From assembly GCF_030403775.1 (NCBI RefSeq), contig NZ_JAQMWQ010000006.1, forward strand, positions 204,879-268,878: a stretch of 64,000 bases of DNA, given 5' to 3'. The translations under genes and the position numbers were made by a program. The notes beneath the pieces are model-generated. The model saw only the letters and a list, made by a program, of their open reading frames with translations, made no database searches and was not told the origin of the DNA. Source of the DNA: Paenibacillus sp. BSR1-1. GTDB lineage: Bacteria; Bacillota; Bacilli; Bacillales; Cytobacillaceae. Shown here piece by piece: positions 46,501 to 54,990 of this stretch (within the stretch, counting starts at the first letter, position 1; each line of letters starts with the position of its first letter).

Positions 46501-46677
46501 ACACTTGATCCTGAATCGCTTGATCAGGCAATTGAAGCATTAATGGATATCCAAAGCAGCGGGCGCCTGGTCGGAATCATCTCCCATGTCCCGGAATTAA
46601 AAGAACGAATAGATGTCAGACTGGAAGTTATTTCAGGACAGACCGGAAGTACGACTGAATTTATGTTTATAAACTAA
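43540..46677 (+). CDS. sbcC: Exonuclease SbcC (SMC-like ATPase subunit of SbcCD)
   Basis: The 1045-residue Rad50-like protein has Walker A SGKTGAGKTTIFDAI near residue 35, two long coiled coils, a zinc hook CPVCG near residue 526, the signature LSGGESFKASLSLALGLAD and Walker B TMFIDEGFGTLD near the C-terminus. It forms the SbcC2D2 complex that opens DNA ends and hairpins. It is coupled to sbcD by an ATGA overlap. Confidence 0.96.
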   Translation: MRPLKLTMQAFGPYAGTETIDFSKLGNRTMFVISGKTGAGKTTIFDAISYAIYGKASGEDRNGPELRSQFAKDELLTEVTLDFSLRNKVYSITRSPQQQKKKDKGDGFTSIGAKAELYVLDESGEKKLLASKITDVEEKIKEIMLIDANQFRQILMIPQGEFRKLLTSDSKDKEVILQRLFHTQFYKMVEEKLRDEAAELKRSVEDQVQARNVAIRRVNAVVNEELREFLEADSVNDTIIMPLLQKEIAGLGEKLEQLDLQLKDKAREQDKLKNQLFEAEAILKQLQTKEELKEQRGTLISQEELFAEKEKQVQRAQKAAVLAEQEALCHRLKKEEDQLGANVQSIKVDIEKLQELLAQYEGQLQKEIDREGERNSALEEVNRLLNMKEDVYSFAAMVKEASRVEALLKNLKDKHRHSEQTLEQLDERLKFLQQQSSEIEKGKLTLLENERQVEKLDAELERLEKYQTLQIRHQNAVQNLKHTTGRYENTAARLADAKAIVEVLENKWLHGQASLLAARLQTGEACPVCGSEHHPALANKHDDTIPTEQDMKAAKEQAAHLEKEKSADEAALYQSQSAEKVQKEALDEILQEIRTQRSDFKESDYSIVKSEVVAAKNSLILTQRELSLQIEQLEKVKTEIEKREAQKLVLQKEIQQFAGEVTELTIQFTEKKTNLTRLMNVIPENLRSEAEYEKALAVSRKSYEYLVKLLEDAQQRLQTVKEKLAAETARLQNAMKHFVEKQEELNTEREIFKNRLSEQGFENFGVYHASKIVENEIRRLENEIRDYREELRSVTDRLRELTELLADVKAPDVEGIKSELSKVSNEIENLTNQRTDFFVKKRDNEDIYSQVERLNEKMKMLEERYKLIGHLSEIAKGQNNFRITFERYVLASFLDDILREANVRLRKMTSGRFQLLRKTDRSKGNAQSGLELLVFDQYTGQERHVKTLSGGESFKASLSLALGLADVVQNYAGGVSLETMFIDEGFGTLDPESLDQAIEALMDIQSSGRLVGIISHVPELKERIDVRLEVISGQTGSTTEFMFIN

Positions 46678-46683
46678 TTTTAA

Positions 46684-46728
46684 AAGGCAGTGGATTTCAC
46701 TTACGGTGAAATCGCACTGCTTCTTTTT
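46684..46728 (+). terminator. Terminator after sbcC
   Basis: GCAGTG, ATTTCAC and their complements form a long, nearly perfect stem followed by TTCTTTTTATT. Confidence 0.85.
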
Positions 46729-46752
46729 ATTAGTTCCACCTTGTCCCCAATT

Positions 46753-47070
46753 TTAAAGGGCTTTAAAGTTAGGAAACGGGTACTGAGCTTCAGCAAGAGT
46801 TGATAGACTAGTCAATTCAGCTATTGCGCCGATTTTATTCCAAACAGCCATAACATTTGGGTTTTGGTGTGCTTTTTCAATCGCTTCCGTCGATTTCCAC
46901 TCAGCAATTTCGATAATGGTACCATCTTCGGCTTGAAGCGTTAATACCTCACGGTCTGTGATTAGCTCTTCTTGACGTAAAGTAGGGATATGTATTTTCA
47001 GGACTTTCATCAATTCTTTCTCATTACCAGGTTTTGGCCGATAAAGGGCCATAAAAACTACCGCAGACAT
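46753..47070 (-). CDS. Antibiotic biosynthesis monooxygenase-like (ABM) domain protein
   Basis: A 105-residue dimeric alpha/beta-barrel type protein with the ABM pattern: FMALYRPKPGNEKELMKVLKIHIPTLRQEELITDRE, then IEIAEWKSTEAIEKAHQNPNVMAVWNKIG. Members are small monooxygenases or binding proteins with various substrates; no cofactor site is visible. AAGGAGG precedes the ATG. It stands alone. Confidence 0.82.
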   Translation of the reverse strand: MSAVVFMALYRPKPGNEKELMKVLKIHIPTLRQEELITDREVLTLQAEDGTIIEIAEWKSTEAIEKAHQNPNVMAVWNKIGAIAELTSLSTLAEAQYPFPNFKAL

Positions 47071-47217
47071 GCAATTTCCTCCTTATATTCTGATTAAATT
47101 AACTATACCCAATTTTAAAAAATAAATAAAACAACACTACATCCAAAAAGAGAGGTATTTTTGCTAGAAATGTAGAAAGGTAAAAGAGGATATCACATTA
47201 AAGAGGGAGAAAGCACC

Positions 47218-47682
47218 ATGATTAGCGAGATCAATTTTCAAAATGATTGTTTACTTAAAGACCTGTTTGACCTTCAAAGAGCTTCCTATCTTGTTGAGGC
47301 AGAGTTAATCAATTTTTTCGAAATACCGCCCTTAAAGGAGTCCATGGAGGATCTAATCGAGAGTGGAGAAACCTTTTTGGGATATTTCGAAGATGGCGTA
47401 TTGGTGGGGGCTATCTCTTACACGATTGAAGGGAAAGAGGTTACGATTTGCCGAATGGTTGTCCATCCAAACCATTTTCGAAAAGGGATCGCGCAAAAGC
47501 TTTTGACTTATGTTGAAAAAAATCATTCTGATTTACCGATATTTAAAGTATCAACCGGGAAAGAAAACAGCCCTGCCAAGAATCTTTATTTTAAAAATGG
47601 GTTTCAGTTAACAGAGGATATTGAGGTTGTACCTGGATTATTTATTAGCCATTTCGAGAAAAGAAAGGAAGGATCACTTTGA
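47218..47682 (+). CDS. GNAT family N-acetyltransferase
   Basis: The 154-residue protein has the GNAT core: VGAISYTIEGKEVTICRMVVHPNHFRKGIAQKLLTYVE. In it, the acetyl-CoA loop is RKGIAQ near residue 91. The C-terminal strand SPAKNLYFKNGFQLTEDIEV follows. The acceptor is unknown. It shares a transcript with the next gene, which starts inside its stop. Confidence 0.88.
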   Translation: MISEINFQNDCLLKDLFDLQRASYLVEAELINFFEIPPLKESMEDLIESGETFLGYFEDGVLVGAISYTIEGKEVTICRMVVHPNHFRKGIAQKLLTYVEKNHSDLPIFKVSTGKENSPAKNLYFKNGFQLTEDIEVVPGLFISHFEKRKEGSL

Positions 47683-48143
47683 CAGTTAAAGAAACATCAA
47701 CTTTCACACACAAACAACTTGCCGTACAATATTTCAATAAAACGTGGGATGTCCTTGATCTGAATGAAAGAACGATAGAAGAGGAGGAGAAAATGGTCCA
47801 TCTTGCCCATTCATCCTTTTGGCATTGGACTCAGGTAGAGAACCACACGCCTAAAAATCTATCGATTGGTTATTGGCAGCTTTCAAGAGTGTACGCAACC
47901 GTTGGCAACGGGGAAAGAGCACAATACTATGCGGAGCGCTGCCTTGATGTTAGTTTAGAGAATAAGATAGAACCCTTTTATGTGGGGTATGCGTACGAAG
48001 CATTAGGACGGGCGAATGTCCTTTTGAAACAGAGCGATCTAGCACTAGAACTTGTAAAACAAGCACAAGAATATGCCGAACAAGTTCAAAACGAAAATGA
48101 AAAATCCATGCTATTAAACGATTTGAAAACCATAGGATTTTAA
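47679..48143 (+). CDS. Helical TPR-like protein of unknown function
   Basis: The 154-residue protein starts at TTG 47679 with AAGGAAGG before it and overlaps the acetyltransferase stop. It is mainly helical with TPR-like pairs (YWQLSRVYATVGNGERAQYYAERCLDVSL, then YVGYAYEALGRANVLLKQSDLALELVKQAQEYAEQ). The conserved look of EEEEKMVHLAHSSFWHWTQV near residues 30-50 suggests a small-molecule or protein site. I do not recognise a function. Confidence 0.75.
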   Translation: MTVKETSTFTHKQLAVQYFNKTWDVLDLNERTIEEEEKMVHLAHSSFWHWTQVENHTPKNLSIGYWQLSRVYATVGNGERAQYYAERCLDVSLENKIEPFYVGYAYEALGRANVLLKQSDLALELVKQAQEYAEQVQNENEKSMLLNDLKTIGF

Positions 48144-48147
48144 TAAA

Positions 48148-48185
48148 ACCATTAAGGAGCCCAGAAATTGAGGCTCCTTAATGGT
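48148..48185. terminator. Bidirectional terminator
   Basis: CCATTAAGGAGCC and GGCTCCTTAATGG form a 13-bp perfect stem between two convergent genes. Confidence 0.85.
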
Positions 48186-48191
48186 TTAAAA

Positions 48192-48731
48192 TTACTTTCT
48201 GCCGTAAAACTCTTTGACCTTTTTGATTTCTGATTCCAATTCTTTATCTAAATCTGCATAAAATAATACAGCAGCAAATTCTTCAGAAGTTAAATATGCA
48301 GACCCTGCTTCCATTTCTTTCAGACGAATACCATCAGTGGTCTTCTCCATCTCGATAACTCCAAAACTATTTCCGGAATTTAACTTTGCTGTTTTGCTGC
48401 CGTTCTTATTAGCAGTAACAACAATATTTCTATTTCCCAATTGAACAGAATCAACTGTTTTTGTCATTAATTGACGCACTTTTTCAAGAGAGTTCAAAAC
48501 ATCATCTGCTAAGTTAGAATGGTGCAGCAGGATTGCTAAATGTTCAGATGAAATATGAGCAGAACCAAGCTCCATCTCTTTTAAACGAATTTCACCTTTA
48601 GAGGTTTTCTCCATCTCTAACACTTTAAAAGATAATCCAGAACTTAGACTGGCAACAACACTGCCTTCTTTTGTTGATTTCACATCGATGGTGTGTTCAC
48701 CCATATGGATTCTTTGATTTTTACTAGTCAT
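48192..48731 (-). CDS. Internally duplicated protein of unknown function
   Basis: The start at 48731 (AAAAGGGGAATTTTC before ATG) gives 179 residues. Two repeats of about 80 residues are easily seen. In both, a strand region ends in L.SG.SF.V.EMEKT, then IRLKEME.GSA and a SE helix follow. The first repeat covers about residues 8-90 and the second about 93-176. This reads as a tandem beta-alpha domain duplication. No known family comes to mind. Confidence 0.75.
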   Translation of the reverse strand: MTSKNQRIHMGEHTIDVKSTKEGSVVASLSSGLSFKVLEMEKTSKGEIRLKEMELGSAHISSEHLAILLHHSNLADDVLNSLEKVRQLMTKTVDSVQLGNRNIVVTANKNGSKTAKLNSGNSFGVIEMEKTTDGIRLKEMEAGSAYLTSEEFAAVLFYADLDKELESEIKKVKEFYGRK

Positions 48732-48912
48732 GAAAATTCCCCTTTTTTCAATTTTTTTCTCAATCCAACAGAATAATATCAATTTTTTGATTATTTGTGT
48801 TAAAAAAATTTTTCTTACTAAAAAATAATTTTTCAAGTTAGAAACGATAAAGTATTTTTTAAAATTAAGGAAATTATATAATGAAAGGAAAATGTTCAAT
48901 TAAGGAGATTAC

Positions 48913-49422
48913 ATGGTTATTACCTTTTATTTTGTCATAAGTTGGCTGATGATGGGGTTGTTCATTTTTAATCGCAAGAAAAGCTGGGGCACGAAAAAGG
49001 AATTGGCTTTTCTTGTATTACTAAGCTGCCTCATTAATTCACATACCTATTTAGGCTTATTTGAGACATTTAAATGGATGAAAACAACAATAAATCCCAA
49101 ATTGTATATTGCCTTTCTCCTTTTTCGAAGCGTGTTTATACCCTTTTTTGTTTCATTTTTCTCACTTCTATTTTTTAACTGTACAAGAAGTAAAAAGCTA
49201 ATGAGCCTGCTCATTTATGGTTTAATCATTTTGGTGCTCGATAAAATAAGCCTCAGTTTTGAACTGTACAGTTTCAAAAAATGGAATCATTTTTTTACAT
49301 TAGTGTATTATTTTCTATATTTGTATTTTATGATTATTGCATTGAAGTGGTTTAAGCATTTAGGTGTGAAGGAGGCGGATATAGGAGATGATGTGGACAG
49401 AAAAAGGTTTTGGTCTAAATGA
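48913..49422 (+). CDS. Multi-pass membrane protein, function unknown
   Basis: A 169-residue protein with about five hydrophobic helices, short loops and a charged C-terminus. It overlaps the following membrane-protein gene, which it resembles in size and layout (CBO0543-type small membrane proteins). AAGGAG precedes the ATG. No function can be given. Confidence 0.75.
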   Translation: MVITFYFVISWLMMGLFIFNRKKSWGTKKELAFLVLLSCLINSHTYLGLFETFKWMKTTINPKLYIAFLLFRSVFIPFFVSFFSLLFFNCTRSKKLMSLLIYGLIILVLDKISLSFELYSFKKWNHFFTLVYYFLYLYFMIIALKWFKHLGVKEADIGDDVDRKRFWSK

Positions 49423-49906
49423 TTACTTTGTCATTGCTGCCGTAATTGTCTCATGGATCATCTATTTTTTTCTCCCGAAGATATTTTCAAAGCAATTTAC
49501 CGTTCTTATTTTTTTATTCACTTTAACAATATCTTCCATTTTTGATAATTCCTTCGGTGCTACACCAATTGATTTGTATGATATTATGGACGGCCCTGCT
49601 TATACCGTCATGGATATTCTAGTGTATTTCCTGTATCCTCCAGCCGGCTATATTTTTTTACTCCTCTATAAAAAGCTTCGAATAAGGGATCAGCATCTAG
49701 TTTTATTCATCCTAATCTCTACTGCCTTCTCGCTTGGAATCGAATGGATCAATCATAAAATGGGCGTTTTTAAATATAAAAGCGGCTATAACATTATATA
49801 CTCCATCTGTATTTATTTGTTCGTCCAATCTATTTTTGTTTTATTTTATCGATTCCTATATAACCACGGAGGTGAAAGGATTGACACTTCAAAAAGCAGG
49901 GATTGA
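49388..49906 (+). CDS. CBO0543 family membrane protein
   Basis: A 172-residue protein with about six membrane helices. SSIFDNSFGATPIDLYDIMDGP near residue 55 and the segment LVYFLYPPAGYIFLLLYKK resemble the CBO0543 family of small Bacillus membrane proteins, which have no known role. It overlaps both the gene before it and the pantothenate kinase gene after it. Confidence 0.72.
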   Translation: MMWTEKGFGLNDYFVIAAVIVSWIIYFFLPKIFSKQFTVLIFLFTLTISSIFDNSFGATPIDLYDIMDGPAYTVMDILVYFLYPPAGYIFLLLYKKLRIRDQHLVLFILISTAFSLGIEWINHKMGVFKYKSGYNIIYSICIYLFVQSIFVLFYRFLYNHGGERIDTSKSRD

Positions 49907-50687
49907 CGCAGGCGGGTCCCTTATGAAAATCGTTTATCAGGAAAATAATAAAAAGCATTATAAAAAGTATCCTATAAATCAAATAAATGAAGCAGTTTCA
50001 TGGTTAAAAATAGCAGCTCCAAATCTAAGTGTCGGCTTAACGGGAGGAAAGGCCCATCTTATTCAAAAAAAATATTTACATAATGCTGTACTAATTCCTG
50101 AGTTTCAAGCTACCTGCGAGGGTGCAAGGATTTTAATGTTGGAGGAGAAGAAAAGAAGCAATCAACACTTTTTAATTGTGAACATTGGAACGGGAACATC
50201 CTGGCATTTAGTAGCTGGGGAAAAGTATGAGCGCATCCTTGGCAGTGGAATTGGCGGAGGCACCTTTATCGGGCTTGGCTCCCTATTAACCAAAAAGGAA
50301 GATTTTCAGGATCTTATTCATCTTGCTAATAAAGGAGAGAAAGAGAATATTGATCTGCTGGTAAAAGATATTTATGAATCGGCCGAACCGCCAATTGATG
50401 GGCATCTAACGGCAGCTAACTTTGCAAAGGGATTAAAGGTGAAGCATTCAGATGCCGATCGAATGGCTGCTGTTACAAATATGATCGCAGAAACAATTGC
50501 CCTCTTGACGCTGCAAGCTGCTGCTATTCATCAGGTTAAATCAGTTGTCCTTATTGGGAGCACCTTAATTGGAAATGAATCATTAACATCAACACTAGAA
50601 TACTATTTGAAAAGATTCGAGCTAGAAGCAGTTTTTTTAGGTAAAGGGGAATATTGTGGTGCAGTTGGGGCTTATGATTTTGTCTAA
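49881..50687 (+). CDS. coaW: Type II pantothenate kinase
   Basis: The 268-residue protein has the ASKHA-fold kinase motifs of eukaryote-like PanK: KAGIDAGGSLMKIVY at the N-terminus, NIGTGTSWHLV near 104 and ILGSGIGGGTFIGLGSLL near 121. It phosphorylates pantothenate in the first step of CoA synthesis. Type II kinases of this sort are resistant to CoA feedback in staphylococci. The TTG at 49881 follows GGAGGTGAAAGG. It overlaps the membrane-protein gene by 26 bases. Confidence 0.92.
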   Translation: MTLQKAGIDAGGSLMKIVYQENNKKHYKKYPINQINEAVSWLKIAAPNLSVGLTGGKAHLIQKKYLHNAVLIPEFQATCEGARILMLEEKKRSNQHFLIVNIGTGTSWHLVAGEKYERILGSGIGGGTFIGLGSLLTKKEDFQDLIHLANKGEKENIDLLVKDIYESAEPPIDGHLTAANFAKGLKVKHSDADRMAAVTNMIAETIALLTLQAAAIHQVKSVVLIGSTLIGNESLTSTLEYYLKRFELEAVFLGKGEYCGAVGAYDFV

Positions 50688-50758
50688 AAAAGTTCGCTTG
50701 AACAATGTTCCTTTTAAAGCTACAGTAAAGGGGAAGACCGATAAAGTAGGTGGCAAAC

Positions 50759-52642
50759 TTGGAAAAACGATATTTTACGATTGGTATGGCAGGACATATC
50801 GATCATGGTAAAACGTCTCTGACAAAGGCGCTTACCAATGTCGATACTGACCGTTTAAAAGAAGAAAAAGAAAGGCAAATCTCCATTGAACTCGGATTTG
50901 CTCCCTTATATGAAGATGAAGAAATTCAGATCTCTGTTATTGACGTTCCTGGTCATGAACGGTTTATTAGGCAAATGATTGCTGGAGTGGCTGGAATAGA
51001 CCTTGTCGTACTCGTCGTGGCTGCAGATGAAGGAGTCATGCCGCAAACGCGTGAACATCTTGATATACTAAAATTTTTGGGTGTGAAAAATGGTTTAGTA
51101 GCGATTACGAAAATCGACCGGGTTGATGAGGAATTTATTGAACTGGTTAAGGATGATATTTTAGAAGAACTTACTGATACAGTTTTTGAGGGTGTACCCT
51201 TTGTGCTCGTTGACAGCCTTTCCCATAAAGGAATCAGTGAAATTAAAGAATTGATTATTCAGACATTAAAGGAACAAGAAATGCGTGATGCAAAAGGAGA
51301 TTTTCGCCTTCCGATTGATCAGGTATTCACTGTAAAGGGACAGGGAACAGTTGTTCGTGGAACGGTATATGAAGGGACAGTCGAGGAAGGGCAAGCATTA
51401 CTAGTCATGCCAAAAGGAATCGAGGTTCGAAGCCGTCAAATACAAGTCCATCATAATCCAGCTCAAAAAGCCTATGCAGGGCAGCGAGCCGCAATAAATC
51501 TCTCGGGTGTTTCTAAGGAAGACCTGGAGCGTGGGGATGTGCTGGTTTCTTCCGAGCATTTTATCGTAACGAAGACTATTGATGTCGCCATTCGAATTGT
51601 TGATGAGCTCGAGCATTTGGTTAAGCAGCGAATGCCAATTAAGCTCCATATTGGTACGGCAGAGGTAATGGGAAGAATTGTATTCTTTGACCGAAATGAA
51701 ATTAAAGAAGAAAATGGAGAAATTCTTTGCCAGCTAAGACTTGAAGAAGAAATTCTCACAAAGCGGGGTGACCGTTTTATTTTACGGAGACCAAGCCCGC
51801 AGGAAACAATTGGCGGCGGATGGGTAATTGACCCCAGAGGCCAAAAATATCGTTTTGGGAATCAAACAATTGACGAACTTGAAAAGAAAAAAGCAGGTTC
51901 TCCGAAAGAAAGAATTACCGCTGCTTTATTTGAAGCGAAAAGTCTTCCGCTCTCTGAGTTGATAAAGCGGACTGCACTTGATGAAACAACCTTAAACAAA
52001 CAAATGGGTGATGAAGAATTTGTTTTATATAATGGAAAGGAATACTCTCATCGACTACTAATCAATTCTATCGAAGAAGATATTATTGATAGATTGCAGG
52101 AGTTTCATCAATCCCATTCGATGAAACAGGGATTAAATAAAGCAGAACTGCTTCAATCGATGCAAAAAAGATTTCCTAAGTCGCTGCTGGATTATGTTAT
52201 TGAAAATGGAATCACTAATAGCGTATTTAAGCGAAAAGAACAATTTGTTTCATTAGCATCCTTTGTTCCTCATGTGACGAAAAACTGGGCAAAGAGGACA
52301 GAAAATATGTTGGTGGAAATGAAAAAAGATGGATTAAAGGTCCATTATGTAAAAGATTATTTTAAAGCAGCGGGTATTCCTGAAAATCTAGAATCTGATT
52401 TAAAGCGGTTTCTGGAGGATGAAGCCTTAATTGTTACGTTGGATGAACAATTTGCTTATCATGGGGATGTGTTTGCAGCTGCAGTGGAAAAGCTTCGAAC
52501 GCGAACAGGCTCCGAGTTTGATGTAGGAGAAGCGAAGGAAGTGCTAGACCTTTCCCGTAAATACATGATTCCATTTTTAGAACGATTGGATGCACAAGGT
52601 TTAACTATGCGGGTAGAAAATAAACGGGTTTGGAAAGTATAA
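50759..52642 (+). CDS. selB: Selenocysteine-specific translation elongation factor SelB
   Basis: A 627-residue translational GTPase. G1 [10 protein letters not shown]3 [12 protein letters not shown] and G4 ITKID are near the N-terminus, and EF-Tu-like domains II and III follow ([19 protein letters not shown]). The C-terminal half has the winged-helix repeats that bind the SECIS RNA, ending [22 protein letters not shown]. The length fits SelB. TTG 50759 follows AGGTGG; the GTG at 50750 is an alternative. No selA, selD or tRNA-Sec gene is recognisable in the window. Confidence 0.93.
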   Translation: MEKRYFTIGMAGHIDHGKTSLTKALTNVDTDRLKEEKERQISIELGFAPLYEDEEIQISVIDVPGHERFIRQMIAGVAGIDLVVLVVAADEGVMPQTREHLDILKFLGVKNGLVAITKIDRVDEEFIELVKDDILEELTDTVFEGVPFVLVDSLSHKGISEIKELIIQTLKEQEMRDAKGDFRLPIDQVFTVKGQGTVVRGTVYEGTVEEGQALLVMPKGIEVRSRQIQVHHNPAQKAYAGQRAAINLSGVSKEDLERGDVLVSSEHFIVTKTIDVAIRIVDELEHLVKQRMPIKLHIGTAEVMGRIVFFDRNEIKEENGEILCQLRLEEEILTKRGDRFILRRPSPQETIGGGWVIDPRGQKYRFGNQTIDELEKKKAGSPKERITAALFEAKSLPLSELIKRTALDETTLNKQMGDEEFVLYNGKEYSHRLLINSIEEDIIDRLQEFHQSHSMKQGLNKAELLQSMQKRFPKSLLDYVIENGITNSVFKRKEQFVSLASFVPHVTKNWAKRTENMLVEMKKDGLKVHYVKDYFKAAGIPENLESDLKRFLEDEALIVTLDEQFAYHGDVFAAAVEKLRTRTGSEFDVGEAKEVLDLSRKYMIPFLERLDAQGLTMRVENKRVWKV

Positions 52643-52680
52643 AAAAAAGCCTCGATTCCAGTTCTGGAACGAGGCTTTTG
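52643..52680. terminator. Bidirectional terminator
   Basis: AAAAGCCTCG and CGAGGCTTTT flank TTCCAG/CTGGAA to form a long stem between the convergent selB and TerD genes. Confidence 0.87.
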
Positions 52681-52690
52681 CTATGTGAAT

Positions 52691-54178
52691 TTAAGATAGG
52701 AACTCAGCTGGATTTAGCCCCAGCTCACGGCAAATGTCAGCCACCATCTGTTGTTCATTTTGATCAAATTGCCCATCAGCATATCCAATGGCAATACAAT
52801 AGCGGGCCACTAATCGGGCGATTTCTGGTTTCGTCCTTATTTTACCTAAGGCACGGAAGGCTTCAGCCCGGCCCATCATCCGGTCATGTTCCATTTTAGA
52901 AATGAACATATTGAATTTCTGAATAACTTTGTTGGTATCAAAAACTCTTAATTCCTCACTTTGATGAACAAAATCGAGCATCTTTTGCCTTTCTGAAGCA
53001 TCTAAGTATCCATCCGCCATGGCTGTCAATGCACAAGCGGCCACAACTGCCTCTAAAACATCCTGGCTTTTATAACGATTAAATAATTCTTGTGCTTTCC
53101 TCTTTTGCGTATTGGCCCATTCCATATAATCTGTATTGGAAGGAGACCAGGTGCTTCCACAATTGTTACAAGTAAACTTTAACTGGTTTTTCCCAATAAA
53201 ACCACCGAGCAGGCCAACAGGACCAAGAATCAGACCCCCAACAGCTGCTTTTCCTAGACCAAAACCCTTCTTGCCAGTCCTTACGTTCGTAGAGTGACAG
53301 CGCGGACATAGGATGTCATCCCCGCCATATGTATGTGGAGAAGGTGAGGATGTTGAATAGCTCTGCGCTGGATATCCAAAAGCAGGCTGCCGATTTGATG
53401 ATTCGGGCTGCAAATGAATGGGCTGCTGAAAACTATGTTGGTTATTTTGACTTTGGCTATATGGATCATATTGAGTTTGGTTTTGCTGATATGGATTATG
53501 ATTACTTGTATTTTGCTGATATGAATTTTGGGCACTAGGACTCTGTTGATAATTTTGTTGTGGTGATGCCTGAATTGGTACGGAAGGGGCTGGATCGTCA
53601 ACAGTAATCCCAAAATTCATGCATAATGCTGCTAAACCTCCTTGAAATCCGCTTGCAATCGCATTAAATTTCCATTCTCCATTATGGCGGTAAAGTTCTG
53701 CTGCGACAATGGCAGTTTCCACTGTGAAATCTCTTCCTAAGTTAAATCTTATTAATTCCTCATTCGTCAGTTCATTAAAAATCCGCACGTAGGAATCGGA
53801 TACCTGTCCGAAATTTTGCCTTTTTATTTGGGCATCATGAATTGTTATTGTGAATGCAATTCGGTGTATATGTTCAGGAACTCTGTTTAAATCAATTCTG
53901 ATTTGTTCATCATCCCTTACTCCGGATCCAATACGATTATCTCCACTATATAGGATGGAACCATTTCCACCCGAGGGATTGTTATAAAAAACAAAATCTT
54001 GATCGTTGTTTACCTTTCCAGTGGCACCCAATAAAAATGCCGAAGCATCCAAATCAAAATTAGAACCCAGGTTATTAATATTCCATCCCAGGCCGACAAC
54101 AACGTTTTGAAGACCGGGATGGGATTTAGTCAAATCCACCTTCTGGCCTTTACTAAGCGTAACACCCACACTTTTCAC
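52691..54178 (-). CDS. TerD-domain protein with zinc ribbon and TerB-like domain
   Basis: The 495-residue protein has an N-terminal TerD domain (about 1-190: VGVTLSKGQKVDLTK, GLGWNINNLGSNFDLDASAFLL, DDEQIRIDLNRVPEHIHRIAFTITIHDA). A Gln/Ser/Asn-rich low-complexity linker (about 200-290), a zinc ribbon (CPRC near 294, CNNC near 335) and a C-terminal TerB-like helical domain (about 370-495, with TAMADGYLDASERQKMLDF and GYADGQFDQNEQQMV) follow. TerD proteins bind calcium and are tied to tellurite and general envelope stress. Confidence 0.9.
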   Translation of the reverse strand: MKSVGVTLSKGQKVDLTKSHPGLQNVVVGLGWNINNLGSNFDLDASAFLLGATGKVNNDQDFVFYNNPSGGNGSILYSGDNRIGSGVRDDEQIRIDLNRVPEHIHRIAFTITIHDAQIKRQNFGQVSDSYVRIFNELTNEELIRFNLGRDFTVETAIVAAELYRHNGEWKFNAIASGFQGGLAALCMNFGITVDDPAPSVPIQASPQQNYQQSPSAQNSYQQNTSNHNPYQQNQTQYDPYSQSQNNQHSFQQPIHLQPESSNRQPAFGYPAQSYSTSSPSPHTYGGDDILCPRCHSTNVRTGKKGFGLGKAAVGGLILGPVGLLGGFIGKNQLKFTCNNCGSTWSPSNTDYMEWANTQKRKAQELFNRYKSQDVLEAVVAACALTAMADGYLDASERQKMLDFVHQSEELRVFDTNKVIQKFNMFISKMEHDRMMGRAEAFRALGKIRTKPEIARLVARYCIAIGYADGQFDQNEQQMVADICRELGLNPAEFLS

Positions 54179-54308
54179 TCCTAATTTATTAATTAATAAT
54201 ATGTACGGTTTAACTTTAGAAAAGTTTCATTAAAAATAGTTTTCGTCATTTCATAATGGAATATTATGCTAAAATGAATAAAAAATGCAATACGGAAGGG
54301 ATAAAGAT

Positions 54309-54848
54309 ATGATTGAAACGGAACGATTACTGCTGAGGCCTTTGCTATTAAGTGATGCAGAACGGGTGGAAGAACTTGCTGGAGATTATGAAATAGCAAA
54401 AACTACATTGACAATTCCGTATCCTTATCCAAAAGGAGCTGCGAAGCAGTTTATTATAAAGATGAATGGTGCTGAGAAAGAGGGAAAGCTTGTTATTTTA
54501 GCCATCACAAAAAAAGAGGATGGTGTATTTATAGGCATTATTAACCTTTCGATCAATATTCACCATGAAAGAGGGGAACTGTCTTATTGGATTGGAAAGG
54601 AATATTGGCGAAGGGGATATGGAACCGAGGCAGCAAAGGCAGTTATTAAACTTGGCTTTGAAGAACTCCATCTAAATCGAATTTTTGCAGCAGCATTTAC
54701 GAACAATCAAGGCTCTTGGAGAATTATGGAGAAAATTGGGATGAAGCATGAAGGCACCTTAAAGCAGCATGTCCTTAAATGGGGAGAATACGAAGACCTT
54801 TCTTACTATGGAATAGTAAATACGGAATATTTTAATCTATTAAAATAG
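54309..54848 (+). CDS. GNAT acetyltransferase, RimJ/RimL-like
   Basis: The 179-residue protein begins MIETERLLLRPLLLSDAERV, the RimJ/RimL-type opening, and has GELSYWIGKEYWRRGYGTEAAKAVIKLGFEEL with the acetyl-CoA loop RRGYGT. NNQGSWRIMEKIGMKHEG completes the pattern. Acceptors in the group include ribosomal proteins or metabolites. The ATG at 54309 has GGAAGGGAT before it and is preferred to one at 54285. Confidence 0.92.
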   Translation: MIETERLLLRPLLLSDAERVEELAGDYEIAKTTLTIPYPYPKGAAKQFIIKMNGAEKEGKLVILAITKKEDGVFIGIINLSINIHHERGELSYWIGKEYWRRGYGTEAAKAVIKLGFEELHLNRIFAAAFTNNQGSWRIMEKIGMKHEGTLKQHVLKWGEYEDLSYYGIVNTEYFNLLK

Positions 54849-54849
54849 A

Positions 54850-54896
54850 AAAGAAGCACGCTGATTCAAGTTTCAGCGTGCTTCAATTATTTCCAT
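54850..54896 (+). terminator. Terminator
   Basis: GAAGCACGCTGA and TCAGCGTGCTTC form a strong stem followed by an AT-rich run. Confidence 0.75.
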
Positions 54897-54918
54897 TAAG
54901 GAAAAGTTAAGAATTGAA

Positions 54919-54939
54919 TGGAATAATAGGCTTATTCCA
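54919..54939. promoter_or_regulatory. Inverted repeat upstream of the exporter operon
   Basis: TGGAATAA and TTATTCCA are perfect inverted arms around TAGGC, about 50 bases before the adaptor gene. It could be an operator for the response regulator encoded downstream or an RNA hairpin. A second small hairpin TCCAGG/CCTGGA lies at 54952-54970. Confidence 0.45.
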
Positions 54940-54990
54940 AAATATTTCATCTCCAGGCAAGCGGCCTGGATTAAAAAGGAGCAGGCAAAA

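Noticed and set aside
50688..50758. Possible tRNA-Sec gene just before selB
   Set aside because: The 71-base gap is too short for tRNA-Sec and shows no acceptor stem or T-loop sequence.
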